64,000 nt of DNA from a bacterium (GCA_027483535.1 JAIXUN010000003.1:1-64000), one strand, 5' to 3'; positions 54,653 through 63,396 are shown, numbered from the stretch's first letter. Translations and numbers: made by a program. The notes: generated from the letters alone by a model not told the origin.

Positions 54653-54777
54653 GCCGCATTTTAGCGAATCTCTAACCCTCGTGGAGAGACGGTCCACTTC
54701 CAACGCGCTTAAAATGCCCTGTTGGTATAGAATGTTCCGAATCAGAAGCATCGTTTCTGAGTTGGAAAATAGTTTCA
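54653..54777 (+). promoter_or_regulatory. Divergent promoter region of the sugar-transport locus
   Basis: 125 bp between divergent starts. TATAGAAT (54726-54733) is a good -10 hexamer for the plus-strand operon, and AAAATGCCC lies upstream; the -35 is weak. The minus-strand promoter is not resolved. Confidence 0.4.
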
Positions 54778-55779
54778 ATGCTGAAAGTTGGATTGATCGG
54801 TACGGGCTTCATGGGTCGCATGCACACCATGGTCTATTCGCAGCTCCCAGATGCGGTCTTTGTTGGCGTGTGGGATCCGAATCGCGAGAACGCCGAGTTC
54901 CACGCCAAGCAATTTGAAACCAAGGTTTTCGATTCGCTCGAAGCGCTTTTTGAGGCCGTCGATGCGGTGGATATCTGCCTTCCGACCTTCCTTCACAAGG
55001 AGTACACGGTCAAGGCCGCCAATGCGGGCAAACACGTTCTTTGCGAAAAGCCAATGGCGATGAGCGAGGCGGAAGCGCAAGAGATGATCGATGCCGTCAA
55101 CGCGAACGGCGTTCGACTGATGATCGGTCACTGCATTCGCTTCTGGCCCGAGTACGACAAGCTCAAAAAGATCAAAGATTCCGGAGAGCTCGGTGCGCTG
55201 AAGTCTCTCAACCTCACCCGAATCGCTTCTTTCCCCAGCTACAGCATCGAAAACTGGCTCGCGAACCCGGCGAAGTCCGGCGGAGCGGTTTTGGACCTTC
55301 ACATTCACGATGTGGACTTTGCGCTTTACCTCCTTGGTCACCCGAAGAACGTTTTCGCCTCTGGAACGGTCGACGAGCGCGGAGTCAGCCACGTTTTCAG
55401 CATTTACGACTACGCCGATGGCGCGGTGGCTCAGTTGGAAGGCGGATGGGACAACGGCAAGAACACGCCGTTCCGCATGACCTTCCGAGCCGTTTTCGAA
55501 CAGGGTTCGGTGTTTTGGGATGGTGGCCCGCTCACCATGTACCGCAACTCAGAAGGCCCCGAAACCCTTCGTCCCGACCTCGTCAGCCCGACCTTCTCCG
55601 ACACGGGCAAAGGCGGTGGGAACATCAGCGACCTCGGTGGCTACTACTTCGAGATTCAGCACTTCGTCGATCGCGTGCTTTCCGGTGAGCCGTTCGATGT
55701 CACCACTCCGGAGACGGCGATGGAGTCTTTGCAGTTGGCATTGCACGAGACCGCTTTAGTAAAAGCGAAGCAAGGCTAA
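54778..55779 (+). CDS. Gfo/Idh/MocA family oxidoreductase
   Basis: 333 residues. Rossmann motif GTGFMG (8-13), EKP motif C-E90-K91-P92, and DLHIHDVDFALYLLG with the conserved His/Asp (about 173-180). These enzymes oxidise or reduce sugars and cyclitols with NAD(P). First gene of an operon with two sugar permeases, so its substrate is probably the imported sugar. Confidence 0.94.
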   Translation: MLKVGLIGTGFMGRMHTMVYSQLPDAVFVGVWDPNRENAEFHAKQFETKVFDSLEALFEAVDAVDICLPTFLHKEYTVKAANAGKHVLCEKPMAMSEAEAQEMIDAVNANGVRLMIGHCIRFWPEYDKLKKIKDSGELGALKSLNLTRIASFPSYSIENWLANPAKSGGAVLDLHIHDVDFALYLLGHPKNVFASGTVDERGVSHVFSIYDYADGAVAQLEGGWDNGKNTPFRMTFRAVFEQGSVFWDGGPLTMYRNSEGPETLRPDLVSPTFSDTGKGGGNISDLGGYYFEIQHFVDRVLSGEPFDVTTPETAMESLQLALHETALVKAKQG

Positions 55780-55782
55780 TTC

Positions 55783-56721
55783 ATGGCGACGGGTGCGGTG
55801 GAAAAGAAAGCGCGCCTCAAGCGATCGGCGTTTGTTGTGGGCTTCCTTGCTCCGGCGACGCTGGTCTACTCGCTCTTTGTGCTTTGGCCGCTCTTGCAAA
55901 CCTTCCAACTGGGGTTCTACCGATGGAAGGGCTTGTCTAAGAAGCGCACCTACATTGGGCTAGAGAACTTTCAGTCGCTCGCGTCGGACGAGAACTATCG
56001 CGGGGCGCTCACCAACAACCTCGCGCTGCTGGTGTTCGGGGGGCTGACGCTTGTGTTTCTTGGCGTCGGCATTGCCCACGCCTTGGCAGACAAGTCTCGA
56101 ATCGCCAAGGTGACCCGAGCGCTCTACTTGTTCCCACACGTCGCAAGCGCGGTGGTGGCGGCGATCATTTGGTCGTTCCTGGTGAACCCCTCGTTTGGTC
56201 TCATAGCGAAGGGCGGAAAGTCGATGGGGCTGCCGATTCCAGTCGATGGCATTTTGGCGACCGCTCCGTGGGCAAAAGCAACCGTATTCGCTGCGTTTGT
56301 GTGGCACGCACTCGGCTTTTTTGTGATGCTCTTCTCGGCGGGAATCGAGTCGCTGGATCGGGAGATCATCGAAGCATCCGAACTGGACGGATCGAGCGGC
56401 ATGAACCGCTTCTGGAACATCACCTGGCCCATGCTTTGGCCGCTGAAACGAGTCGCGGCGGTGTACGCGGTGAGCAACGTGATGAACCTGTTTGTCATTG
56501 TGTTTGTCCTCACCCAAGGCGGACCGGATGGCGCCACCGAGAGTCTGCTGAGATACCTGTGGCAGAAGAACTATGACGGCGTGTTCGGCTACGTGGCGGC
56601 GATGGGCGCGGTGAACTTGGTGATTGCGTTGTTGCTCGCCGGAGTCGCGCTGTTGGCGGTCGGACCGAACCCCGAACGGGGTCGCAAGACCGGATCGGCC
56701 CTCACCGGAGGCGCGGCATGA
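55783..56721 (+). CDS. Sugar ABC transporter permease (MalF/UgpA-like)
   Basis: 312 residues, six membrane helices. The EAA loop EASELDGSSGMNRFWNITWP sits at about 204-223 and contacts the ATPase. It starts 3 bp after the oxidoreductase gene and its stop overlaps the start of the second permease (ATGA, 56718-56721). Confidence 0.93.
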   Translation: MATGAVEKKARLKRSAFVVGFLAPATLVYSLFVLWPLLQTFQLGFYRWKGLSKKRTYIGLENFQSLASDENYRGALTNNLALLVFGGLTLVFLGVGIAHALADKSRIAKVTRALYLFPHVASAVVAAIIWSFLVNPSFGLIAKGGKSMGLPIPVDGILATAPWAKATVFAAFVWHALGFFVMLFSAGIESLDREIIEASELDGSSGMNRFWNITWPMLWPLKRVAAVYAVSNVMNLFVIVFVLTQGGPDGATESLLRYLWQKNYDGVFGYVAAMGAVNLVIALLLAGVALLAVGPNPERGRKTGSALTGGAA

Positions 56722-57578
56722 GACGCACCCAGGCATCGGTGATCTTTGGTCGCGTGACCCTGCTGCTCTTCCTAGCAACGGTTTTAGTGCCGCTTCTTTG
56801 GGTGTACATCAGCGGATTCAAATCGGGCGACGAGATTTTGGGCGACCCTTGGGGACTCCCCAAATCGCCCTCTTTGCGAAACTTCGAGGTCGCATGGGGG
56901 AGCAAGCAGTACGGCATTGCGCCTTACTTTGTCAACACCATCATCGCCTGCGTAGGCACGCTTTTGATCTTGCTACCCGTGGGCGCCATGGCGGCTTACG
57001 TGTTCGCCAAGTACCCGTTCAAGGGGTCGAAGTTGCTCTTCACCACGTTCCTGGGCGGCATGATGTTCCCCAATTTCTTGGTGATTGTTCCGCTGTACCT
57101 GTTGCTCAAGTCCATCCCGTTCATGGATCAACCTCAGGGGCTAACCGGAACCTTGCCGGGGCTGATCTTGGTGTACGTGGCGTATTCACTCTCGTTCACC
57201 ATCTTCGTTCTCACCGGGTTCTTTCAATCGACCCCCAATGAACTAGCCGAAGCCGCGATGCTCGATGGTTGCGGGCATTTGGCGACCTTCGGAAAGGTGA
57301 TGTTGCCGCTGGTGAAGCCCGGCATCGTGGTGGTCGGCATCTTTAACGCGATCGGGTTGTGGAACGAGTTCAGCCTGGCGCTGGTGCTGTTCAACCAAGG
57401 CGAAAAACGCACCCTTGCCTTGGCGATTCAAGACATGGCGACGGCTCAGCAGTATCAGTCCGACTGGGGCGCTTTGTTCGGGGGCCTCGTGATTGTTACT
57501 TTGCCGATTATGCTTGTGTATCTGATGTTTAAAGATCGCATTCAAGAAGCAATGTTGGCGGGGGCGATCAAGGGATGA
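56718..57578 (+). CDS. Carbohydrate ABC transporter permease (MalG/UgpE-like)
   Basis: 286 residues, six helices. The EAA motif EAAMLDGCGHLATFGKVMLP with LVKPG near residue 180-200 marks MalG-type permeases. Start and stop overlap neighbours by 4 bp each (56718-56721 and 57575-57578), so the operon is tightly coupled. The ATPase is presumably a shared MsmK/UgpC-type subunit encoded elsewhere. Confidence 0.93.
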   Translation: MRRTQASVIFGRVTLLLFLATVLVPLLWVYISGFKSGDEILGDPWGLPKSPSLRNFEVAWGSKQYGIAPYFVNTIIACVGTLLILLPVGAMAAYVFAKYPFKGSKLLFTTFLGGMMFPNFLVIVPLYLLLKSIPFMDQPQGLTGTLPGLILVYVAYSLSFTIFVLTGFFQSTPNELAEAAMLDGCGHLATFGKVMLPLVKPGIVVVGIFNAIGLWNEFSLALVLFNQGEKRTLALAIQDMATAQQYQSDWGALFGGLVIVTLPIMLVYLMFKDRIQEAMLAGAIKG

Positions 57579-58165
57579 TCTCTCGACTTCGCGGCGAACT
57601 CATCGAAAAGAACTTGGCGACCTGCGTGGTCGATTGCGGCGGCGTGGGCTACGAGGTTTCGGTTCCGGAGACGGTCACCCTGCAACTCCCTTCGCTGGGT
57701 GATCGAGTGGATCTGTACGTTCGGCAGGTGTTTCGAGAAGATGGCGTTTCGCTGTACGGATTCCTCTCCTCGGCGGATCGAGAGCTGTTCGACAAGCTTC
57801 AAGACGTGAAGGGTTGCGGTCCTAAGGTCGGCCTGGCGCTGCTGGGTCAGGTTGGGGCGGCCTCGGTGGTCGCAGCGATTCTGGGCGGCGATACGCGGAC
57901 GCTGAGCAAGGCTTCGGGCGTGGGCGCTCGCCTAGCCGACCGGATGGTCTTGGAGTTGAAGGACAAGGTCGCCGGGATCGATCTCCCCGCCGCTAAGGCG
58001 GTGGTGCCGGTTGCGAAGCGGAATCCGGGCGACGACGACGTCATCGAATCTCTCTTGGTGCTCGGCGTGAAGAAGGCGGAAGCGGAGTGGGCGATCGAGC
58101 AGGTCGGGGCAGAGGGTTCGGTGCAAGACCGGATCAAAGCGTGCTTGTCGTTGCTACGCGGCTAG
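57575..58165 (+). CDS. ruvA: Holliday junction branch migration protein RuvA
   Basis: 196 residues. The N-terminal OB domain (about 1-62), two helix-hairpin-helix motifs (LQDVKGCGPKVGLALL at about 75-90 and GVGARLADRMVLELKDK at about 115-131), and a C-terminal domain that contacts RuvB (DDDVIESLLVLGVKKAEAEW). It forms the tetramer that holds Holliday junctions. The ATG overlaps the stop of the second permease, an odd partner; ruvB and ruvC are not here. Confidence 0.95.
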   Translation: MISRLRGELIEKNLATCVVDCGGVGYEVSVPETVTLQLPSLGDRVDLYVRQVFREDGVSLYGFLSSADRELFDKLQDVKGCGPKVGLALLGQVGAASVVAAILGGDTRTLSKASGVGARLADRMVLELKDKVAGIDLPAAKAVVPVAKRNPGDDDVIESLLVLGVKKAEAEWAIEQVGAEGSVQDRIKACLSLLRG

Positions 58166-58237
58166 GCAACTGAGTTTCTAACCATTTCCAGCAAATATGC
58201 GAGCCGGAAAAGCGTGATTCAGATCACGATAGGTTTA

Positions 58238-58251
58238 CAGTGTTAACACTG
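58238..58251. promoter_or_regulatory. Perfect 14-bp palindrome upstream of the PEP-CTERM cluster
   Basis: CAGTGTTAACACTG, 47 bp ahead of the first PEP-CTERM start, with a second inverted repeat CGTGATTCAGATCACG at 58213-58228. Either could be an operator for the cluster; no regulator is identified. Confidence 0.4.
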
Positions 58252-58298
58252 ATTTGAAAGATTTGCATTTGCAAATACTTTGGATTTTGGGAAACATC

Positions 58299-58889
58299 AT
58301 GAAAGCAATCGCTTGCGGCATTCTTGCCACCTCTCTCACCGTCTCAGCTTTCGCTGACGTCGCGTACTCGTCCTTCAGTTCGACCAACTCCTTCAATACA
58401 GGCGCTGGATGGTCGATCGGGGGCAGTAGCGAACAGGTGATCGCCTTTCAGTTCACCTCGGCGGCTTCAGGCGTTCTGGCGTCCGTGGAGTATGCGTCTT
58501 TTGGACTATTGGCAGGTGACATCAACATCCTTCTGTACAAAGACAACGCCGATACGATTGGAGACCAGATCATCGGATGGGGGAAGTCCGTGGTTCCGGG
58601 CCCGTCCACGATCGAAACGCTGACAAACTCGTTCCCATCGGTCAGCCTCACCGCGGGCGCAAAGTATTGGCTTGAGCTTCGTGGCGTTTCAAATGGGGTC
58701 TATACCGCTTGGAATGAAAACGATCAAGGCTTAAACAGCAACGCCTACTACTGGAATTCGGGCGGATCGGGATACACCACGCTCGCCACCTCGGCATTCC
58801 GAGTGAACACCGTACCTGAGCCCGCTTCGATGGCAGCACTTGGACTCGGTGCGCTGGCTCTCGTGCGCAAGCGACGCAAGAGCGCTTGA
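58299..58889 (+). CDS. PEP-CTERM-type secreted protein, paralogue 1
   Basis: 196 residues: signal peptide MKAIACGILATSLTVSAFAD, a single beta-rich domain with YWLELR and AWNENDQGL motifs, and the sorting signal TVPEPASMAALGLGALALVR plus KRRKSA. It is one of four adjacent paralogues of about 200 residues. Choice-of-anchor-type domains like this are usually of unknown function. ATG 58299 is chosen; the longer frame from 58254 adds a non-signal segment. Confidence 0.88.
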   Translation: MKAIACGILATSLTVSAFADVAYSSFSSTNSFNTGAGWSIGGSSEQVIAFQFTSAASGVLASVEYASFGLLAGDINILLYKDNADTIGDQIIGWGKSVVPGPSTIETLTNSFPSVSLTAGAKYWLELRGVSNGVYTAWNENDQGLNSNAYYWNSGGSGYTTLATSAFRVNTVPEPASMAALGLGALALVRKRRKSA

Positions 58890-58895
58890 TCTGCT

Positions 58896-58932
58896 TGATG
58901 GGGTGATCCCTACCCGGAATCACCCCATCGGT
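58896..58932 (+). terminator. Hairpin after PEP-CTERM paralogue 1
   Basis: GATGGGGTGATCC and GGAATCACCCCATC form a long stem with loop CTACCC; no clear U-tract. The same hairpin follows paralogues 2 and 3, so it may be a terminator or an mRNA-stabilising element. Confidence 0.6.
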
Positions 58933-59076
58933 ACCGATTGATTTTAAGATCTTTGCCCTCTTTGCCGGCACTCTTACCGGCCAATTGCGATAGAAATCTT
59001 CTTGCAAAATCATTAAACTAGTCAATGAAGTTCTCGCATCTTTAGAGAATGCGCCGAGCTTCCTTTAGGCTCTGTC

Positions 59077-59679
59077 ATGAAGATCATTGCTTGCGGCGTT
59101 CTTGCCGCTTCTCTTGCTGTTTCGGCTTTCGCAGATGTCGCTTTCTCGACATTTGGCCCCGGGGATTCTTATATTCCAACCGGCGGTTACATTGTTGGTG
59201 GAAACCAAAACCTTTTGTTGGGAGCTCAGTTCAAAGCTGAGGCTTCTGGAATACTCACCTCGATCGAATACGCTACAACGACCCAGACAAGGGGAAGCTA
59301 TGTGGTGGCTCTCCGAGAGGACGTTGCTGATGAGGCGGGGCCGTTCATCACGCAGTTCATCTTCTTTGCGCCTCCGGCCGGTAACCCTCCAGGAATTGTA
59401 AAGCTCAACAACTCCCTCACCTTCATTACACTCACAGCGGGCAAGAAATACTGGCTTGAGGCCCACGGTATCGGTGACGGTCTTGATTCCCTTTGGCATT
59501 TTTCAGACCAACCCAGATTAGGAAGAACCTCCAGCGAAGGCGCTGCCTACAACAAGTTCTACCAAGACGACCAACTCTTGCCTGCCTTCCGCGTGAACGT
59601 GGTCCCCGAACCCGCCTCGATGACGGTGCTGGGAGTTGGCGCCCTTGCCCTGGTCCGCAAGCGACGCAAGAGCGCTTGA
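59077..59679 (+). CDS. PEP-CTERM-type secreted protein, paralogue 2
   Basis: 200 residues with signal peptide MKIIACGVLAASLAVSAFAD and C-terminal VVPEPASMTVLGVGALALVR plus KRRKSA. The mature domain keeps the YWLEAHG and FGPGDSYIP patterns of its neighbours but is otherwise diverged. Its upstream region and signal-peptide codons are almost identical to those of paralogue 4 (about 219 bp), unlike the mature parts, pointing to recent conversion or duplication of the leader region. Confidence 0.88.
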   Translation: MKIIACGVLAASLAVSAFADVAFSTFGPGDSYIPTGGYIVGGNQNLLLGAQFKAEASGILTSIEYATTTQTRGSYVVALREDVADEAGPFITQFIFFAPPAGNPPGIVKLNNSLTFITLTAGKKYWLEAHGIGDGLDSLWHFSDQPRLGRTSSEGAAYNKFYQDDQLLPAFRVNVVPEPASMTVLGVGALALVRKRRKSA

Positions 59680-59686
59680 TTTGTTT

Positions 59687-59722
59687 GATGGGGTGATCCC
59701 GACCCGGAATCACCTCATCGGA
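59687..59722 (+). terminator. Hairpin after PEP-CTERM paralogue 2
   Basis: GATGGGGTGATCC and GGAATCACCTCATC with loop CGACCC, one mismatch in the stem; same element as after paralogue 1. Confidence 0.55.
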
Positions 59723-59864
59723 GCCGGTTTGTTTCTCGAACGAAGCCTGTTTCTAGGCACCTCTCCGGGTTCCTTAAACGCCTTCTTTTGATGAAATTGC
59801 AATATAGTTATCAGAGGTTCTCGCATTGCCAATCGCGTGCCCAGAACTTCTTTTGGGCAAAAAC

Positions 59865-60464
59865 ATGAAGATCCTCTTTTGCGGTGTTGTTTCCGCTTTT
59901 CTTGCAGTTTCGGCTCTCGCCGACGTTGCCTACTCATCATTCGGTTCCGGCGACTCTTATGACGCCGCCGCCCTTGGCTTTGATATCGGCGGAGGAGATT
60001 CCCAACGCGTCGCCGTTCAGTTCACTTCCGCTTCGACAGGCGTTCTGGACAACGTCGAGTTCGCTACTCGGACAATCACAAGCGGCGATATCAACGTCCT
60101 GTTGTTCACGGACAACTTTGACGAGGTTGGAAGCCAGATGCTCGCTTGGGGAGAGACCCTCACCGCCGGTCCGAGCGTGATTTCGAAACTGACAAACCCG
60201 TTCCCGAGCGTGGTGCTCACCGCCGGATCGAAATACTGGCTCGAACTTCGCCCCGTCACCGGGGGGATGTGGGCGGTTTGGAATGAGAACAACCAAGGAC
60301 TCGCAAGTTGGGCTTTCGCAGAAACCAGCCAGGGAAGCGGCTACTCCACGATCAATGCCCCTGCTTTTCGGGTGACCACAGGCGTCGTGCCCGAGCCTGC
60401 ATCCTTGGCGGCACTGGGACTTGGTGCGCTGGCCCTCGTGCGCAAGCGACGGAAGAACGCCTGA
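59865..60464 (+). CDS. PEP-CTERM-type secreted protein, paralogue 3
   Basis: 199 residues: signal peptide MKILFCGVVSAFLAVSALAD, then FGSGDSYD, YWLELRPVTGGMWAVWNENN and the sorting signal VVPEPASLAALGLGALALVR plus KRRKNA. The leader is more diverged than those of paralogues 2 and 4. ATG 59865 is chosen over an upstream start at 59826. Confidence 0.88.
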   Translation: MKILFCGVVSAFLAVSALADVAYSSFGSGDSYDAAALGFDIGGGDSQRVAVQFTSASTGVLDNVEFATRTITSGDINVLLFTDNFDEVGSQMLAWGETLTAGPSVISKLTNPFPSVVLTAGSKYWLELRPVTGGMWAVWNENNQGLASWAFAETSQGSGYSTINAPAFRVTTGVVPEPASLAALGLGALALVRKRRKNA

Positions 60465-60470
60465 CCCGCA

Positions 60471-60506
60471 TGATGGGGTGATCCCGACCCGGAATCACCC
60501 CATAGG
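60471..60506 (+). terminator. Hairpin after PEP-CTERM paralogue 3
   Basis: GATGGGGTGATCC and GGAATCACCCCATA with loop CGACCC; third copy of the same hairpin. Confidence 0.55.
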
Positions 60507-60651
60507 TACCGATTGATTTTAAGATCTTTGCCCTTTTTGCCGGCACTCTTACCGGCGAATTGCGATAGAAATCTTCTTGCAAAATCATTAAACTAGTCAA
60601 TGAAGTTCTTGCATCTTTAGAGAATGCGCCGAGCTTCCTTTAGGCTCTGTC

Positions 60652-61248
60652 ATGAAGATCATTGCTTGCGGCGTTCTTGCCGCTTCTCTTGCTGTTTCGG
60701 CTTTCGCAGATGTCGCTTTCTCGTCTTTCGGGCCCGGTGACTCCTTTACCTCGCCCACCGGAATTGGCATCGGGGGCCTATCGTTCCAGAGTGGCGCGTT
60801 TCAGTTCACTTCGGCGACGACGGGGGTTCTTGCCACCGTTGAGTTTGCTGCATTCACGGTTAGAAATGGCAATGTAACGGTGCACCTACGCACTGATGAC
60901 AATAACGAACTTGGGGACGAACTAATCGCATGGGACACGGCCCTCAACACCGATACTCCAATGGTCAGAACACTGACCAACTCTCTCCAAAGCGTAGCGC
61001 TTTCCGCGGGGTCGAAGTATTGGCTGGAAATTCGCCCGGTCACAAACGGAATGTACGCAGCGTGGTGTGACAACGATCAAGGACTTTTTAGCCGGGCCTA
61101 TTATCAGAGCACTGGCGGAGAGGGCTACCTAACGCTTCCGACCGCCACTTTCCGAGTAAACACCAACGTCGTTCCCGAGCCCGCCTCGATGGCGGCACTG
61201 GGCCTTGGGGCCCTTGCCCTGGTCCGCAAGCGACGCAAGAGCGCTTAG
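60652..61248 (+). CDS. PEP-CTERM-type secreted protein, paralogue 4
   Basis: 198 residues with the same signal peptide as paralogue 2 (identical first 22 codons), the core YWLEIRPVTNGMYAAWCDND and the C-terminal VVPEPASMAALGLGALALVR plus KRRKSA. Last of the four tandem genes. A strong terminator follows. Confidence 0.88.
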   Translation: MKIIACGVLAASLAVSAFADVAFSSFGPGDSFTSPTGIGIGGLSFQSGAFQFTSATTGVLATVEFAAFTVRNGNVTVHLRTDDNNELGDELIAWDTALNTDTPMVRTLTNSLQSVALSAGSKYWLEIRPVTNGMYAAWCDNDQGLFSRAYYQSTGGEGYLTLPTATFRVNTNVVPEPASMAALGLGALALVRKRRKSA

Positions 61249-61266
61249 ACAGACTACGGTTACATC

Positions 61267-61306
61267 AGCCCCCTTGTGACGATACATCGTTACATGGGGG
61301 CTTTTT
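61267..61306 (+). terminator. Rho-independent terminator at the end of the PEP-CTERM cluster
   Basis: AGCCCCC (61267-61273) pairs with GGGGGCT, with an inner stem GTGACGAT/ATCGTTAC, followed by TTTT. Strong intrinsic terminator. Confidence 0.88.
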
Positions 61307-61601
61307 CGTGCCTCGCCGGTGCGTTCAATCCGCAAAAGACGTGAACTAACCTGTCTAATTGATATGTCTTATTGTATAGACAGCTTAAAGAAGATACGGG
61401 TTTTCAAGCTCAAAACAGGGTTATGTATACAAATTACCCATCGAAAATCAGAAATCCTTTGCTAAAATAGAACTGTCCGAAAGGTGAACTTTCGGCACCA
61501 CCTTATCCAAACATTCTTTCGCCGATGCGATCTCTCGCAACCTCGGCACCGTTGGAGGTGTACGGTTGCAAGGCATCTGCATTCGGCTTCAGGCAATTAT
61601 C
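61307..61601 (+). promoter_or_regulatory. AT-rich promoter and structured 5' leader of the pseudopilin gene
   Basis: No gene. The first half is AT-rich (TAATTGATATGTCTTATTGT), with TAAAAT at 61463-61468 as a possible -10. A hairpin CCGAAAG/CTTTCGG lies at 61477-61495. Then three nested pairings precede the ATG: GATGC 61524-61528 with GCATC 61573-61577, GCAACC 61537-61542 with GGTTGC 61564-61569, and CACC 61547-61550 with GGTG 61557-61560. This resembles a folded leader; no known riboswitch class fits. Confidence 0.4.
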
Positions 61602-62522
61602 ATGAAGCAACGAAGCTCCGCCTTCACCTTGATCGAGTTACTCGTCGTGATCGCCATTATTGCGATCCTTGCGGCGATTCTATTCCCCGTCTTTGCCCAA
61701 GCGAAAGCCGCCGCAAAGAAGGCTCAGACCATTTCTCAAATGAAGCAGGCCGGTACGGCCATGATCATTTACACGTCGGACAACGACGATCTCTTCCCAG
61801 CCGGAACCGTCCCCGATCTTTCGAGCGTCGGCGTGGTTCGGTACCGATCCGCCGCGAATGCGGCACTCACCCCGGCGGGCTGGAACGGAAACGCCGCTCT
61901 TCGCGCCGAGCACGAGCTGATCTGGGCGAACTGCACCTTCCCGTATCACAAGAACTACGAGATGCTGGACATGCCGGGAAGCTCCAAGGCAAACATCCCC
62001 ACCGAGAACTACGCGACGGCCGTTTTGCAGCCTCGCCCGGTGAACTACGCCTACAACGGACTGCTCCAGTACGCCTCCACCACTCAAATTGCGGCCCCCA
62101 GCCAGCTCACGCTGTTCTGGCAAGGCATGGGTAACGAATCCACCAACGGTGCGGTCATCCTTACTCCTCGTCTTCGCTGCGCGGGCACGGGCGTTTGTCG
62201 ATACAATCCCGGCGGACAACCTCAGGCAGATAACCCGGCGGGCAACCCTCAGCAGTACGTGTTGACGCTGACGGCCTCGTTCCACACGTTTGGAATCGGA
62301 AACGTGCACGTCTTCTCGGACAGCTCTGCCAAGTTGGTCAAGTACGCAGACGGAAACAAACTGGGCTTCCCGCTCAGTACGAACTCGCAGATCCCTTACC
62401 AGTTCTTCACCCCTCAGGGTCGAATTCCTTCGGCGGGTCAGTGGGCGTTCCGAGGCATGGGCGGTCTGCGCGGAGCCAACTATGCGGCTGCGTTCTGCCC
62501 AGACAACACGTTTGCGAACTAA
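61602..62522 (+). CDS. Pseudopilin-like protein, prepilin-type N-terminal domain (second copy)
   Basis: 306 residues beginning MKQRSSAFTLIELLVVIAII, with the same leader, cleavage site and ILFPVFAQAKAAAKKAQ helix end as the gene at 6959. The mature part includes HVFSDSSAKLVKYADGNK, the position of the H-X9-DG-like tail. Probably a major secreted pseudopilin of the DUF1559-like group. An upstream in-frame start at 61566 is rejected because it lies in the leader hairpin. A small lipoprotein gene follows 15 bp later. Confidence 0.9.
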   Translation: MKQRSSAFTLIELLVVIAIIAILAAILFPVFAQAKAAAKKAQTISQMKQAGTAMIIYTSDNDDLFPAGTVPDLSSVGVVRYRSAANAALTPAGWNGNAALRAEHELIWANCTFPYHKNYEMLDMPGSSKANIPTENYATAVLQPRPVNYAYNGLLQYASTTQIAAPSQLTLFWQGMGNESTNGAVILTPRLRCAGTGVCRYNPGGQPQADNPAGNPQQYVLTLTASFHTFGIGNVHVFSDSSAKLVKYADGNKLGFPLSTNSQIPYQFFTPQGRIPSAGQWAFRGMGGLRGANYAAAFCPDNTFAN

Positions 62523-62537
62523 GCTCCTTTTTGAAAG

Positions 62538-62768
62538 ATGAACATGAAAGCTAAAATCGCCCTTTGTGGTCTTTGCGTTGCGGCAATCCTAGCCCTCGTT
62601 GGGTGCGGATCGAAGGCGGAAGAGTCGACTCCTGCGCCCGCCCCGGCGGCAACCGGAACCACTCCGGCTGCGGGTCAAACCCCAGCGGCTACGGGTCAAC
62701 CGGCGCCTCCGCAAGACACCAGCAATCAGGGCGGCGAGTTCATTAAGCACGGAGAGGTCACTCTCTAA
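62538..62768 (+). CDS. Small lipoprotein, Ala/Pro/Thr-rich
   Basis: 76 residues: hydrophobic signal with lipobox LALVGC and a low-complexity linker of PAPAPAATGTTPAAGQTP type, ending GGEFIKHGEVTL. Such short lipoproteins with flexible linkers often accompany pseudopilin genes; role unknown. ATG 62538 or 62544 may start it. It shares the transcript with the pseudopilin and a strong terminator follows. Confidence 0.75.
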   Translation: MNMKAKIALCGLCVAAILALVGCGSKAEESTPAPAPAATGTTPAAGQTPAATGQPAPPQDTSNQGGEFIKHGEVTL

Positions 62769-62788
62769 AGGGACCGGTTCTCGAAACG

Positions 62789-62827
62789 CAAAACGGGCTT
62801 CCCATTTGGGAAGCCCGTTTCTTTTTG
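62789..62827 (+). terminator. Rho-independent terminator of the pseudopilin-lipoprotein unit
   Basis: AAACGGGCTTCCC-attt-GGGAAGCCCGTTTCTTTTT: a 13-bp stem and U-tract; A-rich on the other side, so it may work for the convergent gene as well. Confidence 0.92.
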
Positions 62828-62844
62828 TCACCTTTGCGAGCGAT

Positions 62845-63396
62845 TTAGAATCGACCGACGGTCACCTGGGCGTTCAGGCGGAAGCCGCTGAAATCCAGGG
62901 TGTCGTAAGTGGGAAGTTGAACGTACTGCAGGCTCACCGTAACCGTTCGGTTGAACACGATGCCAACTTCAGCAGCGGTAAGGAAGGTGAATCGCTGCTT
63001 GCGAACATCCAAGCCAAGACCCGTGACGTCGTACGCCAGGAAGGCCGGACCCGCGCCGACTCGCGCAAAGGTGAGGGTGGAATCCTCGTCCTTGCCTCGA
63101 TTCTGCCACTCGAAGCCGTACAGAACTCCCAGGTTGAACATGCTGTTGCCCTTGGCGTTGATGGCGGTTCCGGTGAAGTCCCAGCCGAATCCGGCTCGAC
63201 CCAATCGGCCCGGCGACATGGGACCGAACGAATACTGCACGATCGAATCGCTGAACAGCTCTTGCACGCGCTCGGCGCGAGGCACGAACAAACCGGCACC
63301 TACGCCGAACTGAAGACCTTTAAGACCTTGAGCCTGAGCGCCTGCCGCAGCAGCAATGGCTAATGCGGGCAATGCCGCTCGAAAAATGGTTTTCAT
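62845..63396 (-). CDS. Small outer-membrane beta-barrel-like protein
   Basis: 183 residues with a signal peptide (ending AAAAGAQAQG). The mature part shows FGVGAGLFVPRAERV, many Gly-aromatic strand endings and a final ...LNAQVTVGRF, typical of OmpW/porin-like small barrels with a terminal Phe. Function unknown. ATG at 63396 preceded by AAGGAGGGG, a strong ribosome binding site that supports this start. Confidence 0.75.
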   Translation of the reverse strand: MKTIFRAALPALAIAAAAGAQAQGLKGLQFGVGAGLFVPRAERVQELFSDSIVQYSFGPMSPGRLGRAGFGWDFTGTAINAKGNSMFNLGVLYGFEWQNRGKDEDSTLTFARVGAGPAFLAYDVTGLGLDVRKQRFTFLTAAEVGIVFNRTVTVSLQYVQLPTYDTLDFSGFRLNAQVTVGRF

